Assembly: GCA_018398765.1 (NCBI GenBank)
Contig: JAHBMJ010000079.1
Location: 1-64,000, forward strand
Direction of reading: 5' to 3'
From: Chromera velia
Taxonomy: Eukaryota; Sar; Chromeraceae
DNA: 64,000 bases
Positions 58,590 through 64,000 of the stretch are shown piece by piece; position 1 is the stretch's first letter; each line of letters begins with the position of its first letter. Below the pieces are notes generated by a model. That model did no database searches and was not told the origin of the DNA. It was given only the letters and a program-made list of their open reading frames with translations. The translations under genes and the position numbers were made by a program.

Positions 58590-59356
58590 CTCAGACTCGT
58601 ATAATTGTCTTTATGAGGGTGGTTGGGTTTGTGCCTTAGGTGTCGCCTTTCTCTTCAAGGCTGTTATACACCTTCGGTTCTCCTCCTTTTCATTTCCCTG
58701 CAGCCTGTTTCCCTATAGTCTTTCTGTTTGTTGGCTACCGTCTTTTTGGAAGAGCTTTCTGTTGTGGAGCTGTTACCTTCTTGGCTTGTGGCCCCAAGAC
58801 CTTTCTTCTCTTCGTCTGCCTTTCTTCCTGTTCCTGTTGTTCCGGTTGTATCATCAATTGGTTCTCCCTCACTTGGTTCCTCATAATCATCATCATGTTT
58901 CCAAAACTCATTGTGTTCTGTCCACTCTTCTTCCTGCTCTAAGTCTCCCTAAGTTTCAGGTACGCAAGCCCACTGGCAGTTGGGTAGTGAGTGAAGGTGC
59001 TGCTGAGCGAGACGGATCTGGGTGGTGGTGTCTAAGTTAAGGGCCCGTAACTTTTTTAACGCAAAGAACGGACTATTGCAGTGAGAAATCCCCAGTGCTG
59101 GTCTAACACAAAGGACGGACGGCCTTCCAGACTCTTTCAGAGGTAAGTTCTATCCTAAAGTATCCCTTCTACTCTGAAGGAAATGTTGTGGACAGGTAAC
59201 TTATGGATGAGTCTGTCGGTCCCTTACTGAAACCTCTGACTTCCACTTTTTTCTTCTCCGAAAGTCTTAGTCTGACTCCAGATCAGAAGGTTGCTTGCTG
59301 TTTGCTCTGTCAGCTCCTTGTCTCGAGCTGAGGCGTTGCTACGTGTTGTGCCTTAT

Positions 59357-59978
59357 TGGAGCAGCAGTAAAGATGTGGACGAGTGGAAGTACAAGCAAAA
59401 AAAAAATCAGTAGTTGACGGAAAAAGGTTCAGGTCAAGGTAAAGCAAGTAAGTAGGTCAAAATGGAAGTCGCTCAGTAATTCAAAGTCAAATCTTAAGTC
59501 AAATCTTCAAGTCTCAAGAATCAAGGAATACAGAATGTTAGATCAAACTGGATGATTGTTGATTAATGATTTCTTCAATTTAAAATTATGGATGTTGAAT
59601 CTGATTTCATAGATTCCGAAATAGTTGTGGATTAGGTCGGCTGTGGCTCTTCAATAGTTGTGGATGAGGTCTGCCCTGACTCCAGAATAGATGTAAATTT
59701 TCAATAGATGTGGACAGAAGCGTTCGACTCCCTTAGTTTTCCGTCTCTGGCTTCTATCCCCTTTAGATCCCTTTATAATGCATGCATGACGCTTGTGTAT
59801 AATTCATTCTAGCTATAATCCTTCTTAATTAATGCATCTTATCTTAAGGCTGGCAAAGATGAATTCTTCTTTCATAATGATCATCATTTTAATATTATAG
59901 CTAGTTTAGCAACCTTTATTAGGCATATAAGCTGAATACGTAAAACCAATTAATTCTATACTTGGGCATTAAGCGTCA
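59357..59978 (-). repeat. 5' LTR of the chromovirus (right on + strand)
   Basis: Begins TGGAGCAGCAGTAAAG and ends ggcattaagcgtca on the plus strand. It differs from the other LTR mainly by transitions, concentrated in the first 130 bases. Confidence 0.9.
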
Positions 59979-61811
59979 TAAACATACGTTGAGGCAGTGG
60001 CTAGCATCATCGGAAATGGAGAGCAGAAGGGCATGACCCAAAGTCTCACACGAATAAGTTTGATAAGTCTGCTTTAAAAAAATGGATCAAATAAACCAGG
60101 TCTGGTACCATGTTGTGTGCCAGAATGATGATACTAAACAGATATAGAGACAGTATAGAGGTGCACCCGGGGCTTGGCCGTCATTCAGAGTCCAAGAACT
60201 GTTAAATAGAGGAATAGAACGAAAGCTAGACAAAAGACGTCACTTTGGTCGATTGATCGAATGCATTGGATAAAGTGGATGAACGTGATAGGTCGACGAC
60301 GGATAAGCTAAATGCCCGGCGTGGCCCCGGATATGAATTTTGGCCTGGCAAAGCGAAAATGTAGACTGCGTGCGTATTTCACATCCACAGCAGCATATAA
60401 CAGAGCTGTAATTTAATTTAAAGAAGCTGTCTAAGCCCATATTAGATGTCTAGCGTTGGGTGGGTTAAAACATGCACGGCAGATTGTTAACTTAACTTGG
60501 TAACCAGTTCTAGAACTAGCTCAACTTCTATAACTATTTTTAAACATTTCCACTTCTAGCAGGAATTCCACCACAATTAAGATGTGCTTGTGTATGAACA
60601 ACGCTGCCTAGCTAGAATGTTACTTTATATAATGTGAACTGCGGCTCGATCGGACTGCTAGCATGACTCGGATCATATACATACACTAGCAACTTCATAA
60701 TGTCATGCAACTTAAATATATATATAAATATATATTTTAAAAGAAAGATTATAAACTATAGAGACATTGATTGTCCCAAACTCACTTAGAAACTCACAAA
60801 CTTATACAATTAAAACTAGAAATTCTATAGCAAATTCCTATATATATAGTACTAAACGATGTATTGCCATCGATTCAATTTACCCCAGTGGGGCCTAAGT
60901 CGAAAGTTTAACTCTATGTATGACGCTCTAGGTTGGCCAGAGTCTATACGGCTCACCGGCTTTAACCTCATACATCATCATCATCATCATCATTAGTCTG
61001 TAATTATTGTTGTAATACTACTGTATAGTAGCATTAAGGGTCAAAATAATTCAAAAATAATTAAATCACAATTGCAACTACAGCTTTGCAACAAACAAGA
61101 CAATGAGAATACATAAAGAAATTAAATATTAAAAAAAAAAATGTAAAAAAAAATGTGTGGTCTCATTGGTCACTATTGCTCATGGTAGGTCGATCTCTTT
61201 CTCTACATGACTATGTTAGAACAATAAAAGTTAAATAAAGAATAAAAATGTACGTATAAATTTCATTTAAAAATTATTTAACAACGTCTAGAACAACGTT
61301 AGCTTCAGTAAGACGTAAGCTTAGTACCAAGCAGACTGAAAAAAAGCTACTAAGCTAAGCATAAAAATATAAACAAGAATGTAGGTAACACTGTAACAGT
61401 CTACTAACAAATGCGTGTTATGCAGTGTAACACATAACATCATGACATCAGTTGAAGATCAGGGTATTGCCGCCATACCGCAGGGTACTGCCGTCGCGCC
61501 GCGCCACGCTTTGGGCCGGACTGGGGCCTCTTATGCACATCTTGTGCGCGGGACAATTATTCGCCGCGGGTCAAAAAATCGTGCGGGATGATCCATGCAT
61601 ATGCGTATTTCGAGCGATTCATTTTCCAGGTGATTGAGTTTTCACAGGATTCATTTGATTGATCTGTTCTGTATGATTAACTGAGGACTGACACTTCTTC
61701 TGATCATGATCTCTGTCTATTACTGAGCTACTTAGTTTATTCTGCGGTTAACAGTAAGCTCTCATCCAAGCTTCAATCATTCCTTCCCCTTCACTTCCTG
61801 GATATGTAGAG
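59979..61811. other. AT-rich intergenic DNA, no gene seen
   Basis: Homopolymers, tatata stretches (60715-60735) and a (cat)n run (60970-60992). No supported ORF. Confidence 0.6.
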
Positions 61812-64000
61812 ATGTCTGCCAAGGAGGTCAAGATCACCTGGACCTCCGAGAGGCCACCTTCACGGTCTGACTACAAAAGCATACAGTAGTATGCCAAACT
61901 TCTTAGACTGTGGGTGAACTCCATTGCTTCCCTGTCCAGTTTGTCAAACATCGGACCATCACTTTGTATTCTCTTTCTTGACATAGACAGTGCTTTGTAT
62001 TCAGTTATCGAAATTAAAGATACTTGCCGATGCTACCAAGCGAGCTCCTGTGAAAGCGTCCGGAGATACTAATGAAGCGCACCTCACTAAGATGAGGAAG
62101 TGGGCGACTGAGACTTACGTGGATGTCATTGAGAGCATTGACAAGAAGATTAATGGAGACCGAGAATATGAGCTTCTAGCTGATGCCCTCTGGTTTCTTT
62201 TTGTCTTTGCGTCAAAGAACTCTTTGTCTCTTTGCGAGTCGATGAACGCCTTCTCTGCTATCAATGATGTCGCTTCTTCGGACAGGGTAGGCCTAAAGTT
62301 TTCTGACAGACTTCTTGGCATCCGCTTCTGGAAGTGTGTTCCTGATAACATTCGGAAGCTTGCTGCATCTTAGGGCACCAAACAGGTAGACGGGAAGGAT
62401 AGGCTGGTGAGATCCTCTTTCACCTTCCAGAAAGAGTTCATTGCAGACATTCTGGGTAGGTTCGATTCAGTGGATCGGATCAACCGAAACGTTTGGATTC
62501 CCTCTGTAACCTTCGGTGTGCTCTCTGTCTCCAACGGGACCACCACAAAGACCTTCACCGTGCCGACCTCCCCCAATATCTCCATGCTCAACGGACTGGA
62601 GGCAGCCATTATGGAGATGGTCTGTCTGCTCGACACTACCCAGTTGAACCTCCATCAGGTGTTGGAAGAGACCGTCTACAAGTTGAAGAACTTTTCCAAG
62701 AAGTACAGGGGATGGCAGATCAACAAGGACAAGAAGAAGGGAAGGTATTGGGTAGGATTCCAAGGAGACCGTCAGAGGGGCGGGGGGCAGATGAGCTCCT
62801 CTTCTTCCTCTGATGGCTCTGGTTTTCAGCAGCGAAAGGGGGGAAGTCTTTCTCTTCTGCTCGCTTTGCTGAGGCTGTTGCGGATACCTACCTGAAGATG
62901 ACTGGGGGGAAGGAGAACAAGAAGGGCAAAAAGAAGAAGCACTCACAGCAGCGTGTCCGACGTGCACATACAGGAGATAGAGATACTGAGGATGACGAAA
63001 AAGAGGAGGACGAGGACGGGACTGTTGAGGATTTGCAGGCTGCTGACTTCGACAAAGAGCAGTTCATCGCCAGGTTCTCTCACTACATCGAACTCGGTGA
63101 GAGAGACTCAAATAGGTTCAATACCTTTTACGAACGCGCATGGATGGCCTTCGTTCTCTCCAAGGATTCTGGAGAGGAGGTTATTTTCCGCCTGAACACT
63201 GATAACGGCATCAAGCTCTACATGGACACTGAGTGTTCCTTCTCTCTCTTTCCTCTCTCAGAGGTTTCTGAGTGTATTGTGTACCGATGGCCTCATCGGT
63301 CCGTGTACACGGAGGCCTTTGGGGTAAGAGAAGGGAGAGGCGTGATCTGCAACGAGAGAGCGATCATCAAGGTTTGGATTTCACTGGCTGTGGGTCACTA
63401 GGTGGGTCATGAGTCTATAGTTCGTCTCGTCGGGAATCTCATTGACCACCCTGGGGCCAAATACGTGCTCTTGTCGACTCCACAGATCTGTCGTTTGTCT
63501 GGGTATACGGCAATTGTGACTTCCAACAGAGACATCGTGAAGGCCAAGCTCATGAGCGCTTCTCTGAGCGCAGACTTTCCTTTCACGACTTTCGTTCTTG
63601 CGCAAAAGGTCAGTGGGTTCTGAATAGAACTGAGGGGACTTCGAGTGCCGTAACTTTTATGCTTTCTCTAAATGCTAAGTCAGCCGATTTGTGAATACCC
63701 TTTGAACCACAATGGAGCCAGCAATGGGTGGTGGGATGAATATATGTAAGGGCTGGAGCGAATCAAGAAAGGCAGAACTTCGTCTGAATAGAATTACCGC
63801 TGCATTCACTTTGTTTTTTTGGACTCTCTCTTCTCACATTCATACAGGTCCCTTCTCGCATCGATCGTGCTGCTGCTGCGTGTACACGTCAAGGCCCGGA
63901 CACCTCTGGTCCATTTCTACTTGATGCAACTCATGTGCCTGTGTCTGTACGAAACTCTATCCTCATGCAGCATTACAGACACATCCATCCCTCTCTTTCT
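61812..64000 (+). pseudogene. Unrecognised gene or pseudogene, 3' end beyond window
   Basis: Reading starts at ATG 61812 (MSAKEVKITWTSERPPSR). It passes a TAG after KSIQ, changes frame at about 62000-62040, and continues 61990-62373 (ATETYVDVIESIDKKINGDR; FWKCVPDNIRKLAAS), TAG at 62371, 62374-about 62835 (FTFQKEFIADILGRF; VPTSPNISMLNGLEAAIMEM), a second frame change near 62835, then ARFAEAVADTYLKM to 63401 (ARFSHYIELGERDSNRFNTF), TAG at 63399, and 63402-63608 (LVGNLIDHPGAKYVLLSTP). A good donor (CAAAAG|gtcagt) and acceptor (catacag at 63848) join it to VPSRIDRAAAACTRQGPD and DATHVPVSVRNSIL. No family recognised; the lysine-rich low-complexity segment is at about 62910-62945. Confidence 0.5.

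Larger units (their letters stand above)
50725..59978 (-). mobile_element. Ty3/Gypsy chromovirus LTR retrotransposon, decayed
   Basis: Direct LTRs (50725-51352; 59357-59978) flank gag, protease, RT, RNase H, integrase and chromodomain in Ty3/Gypsy order on the minus strand. Next to the 3' LTR, the minus strand reads aagaaagggggatatg, a polypurine tract. The outer flanks TATAC and TAAAC resemble a decayed 5-bp duplication. No convincing tRNA-complementary primer site is seen after the 5' LTR. Several in-frame stops and shifts break the coding region, so the copy looks inactive (or the sequence has errors). Confidence 0.93.

Overview
This window looks like a nuclear contig from a repeat-rich eukaryotic microbe. 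The evidence is introns with GT..AG ends (many acceptors read TGCAG or GCATGCAG), dense (AG)n/(CT)n/(GT)n microsatellites, a chromodomain Ty3/Gypsy LTR retrotransposon, several families of short non-autonomous elements, and large secreted or low-complexity proteins. The frequent TGCATGCA palindrome and the protein style (Kelch-BTB giant, secreted calpain-like protease, Cys-rich secreted proteins) suggest an alveolate, perhaps a chromerid alga. That assignment is an inference, not something read directly.

Layout. From 167 to 13346 (+) runs one multi-exon gene for a giant Kelch-BTB-BACK protein; its 5' end is probably outside the window, its Kelch array is interrupted by about 1,050 disordered residues, and it ends in a tail of about 1,190 Pro/Ser-rich residues. 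After AT-rich DNA comes a small two-TM protein gene (15588-16645, +) with an apparent frameshift. A secreted Cys-rich protein of about 989 residues (18969-23435, -) has four exons whose phases close exactly, and carries 18 consecutive hydrophobic hexads (F-A-P-x-x-x).

From 24453 to 28240 a 3.79-kb segment is flanked by two direct 292-bp copies of a TGTAAC...GTTACA sequence. It sits inside another repeat (family A) with a 5-bp target duplication (GTCCG/GTCCA). It resembles a non-autonomous LTR element, and its interior holds spliced, antisense exons of an unrecognised membrane protein. Next come a secreted protein with an apple/PAN-like Cys segment (29092-31601, +), a zone of decayed elements (31.6-38.4 kb), and a secreted calpain-like protease with an intact Cys/His/Asn triad (39079-41502, -).

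From 41.5 to 50.7 kb there are more repeats: a 61-bp minisatellite, a 319-N assembly gap inside a (CAGA)n array, and a 1.37-kb terminal-inverted-repeat element carrying a 189-codon ORF. A decayed chromovirus fills 50725-59978 on the minus strand (LTRs, gag, zinc knuckle, protease, RT, RNase H, integrase, chromodomain). The last 2.2 kb hold the 5' part of an unrecognised gene or pseudogene with three in-frame TAG codons and two frame breaks. It continues past the window edge.

The host genes do not form an operon or an obvious pathway. The one shared theme is that three neighbouring genes (18.9-41.5 kb) encode proteins with N-terminal signal peptides. Everything else between genes is mobile-element debris.
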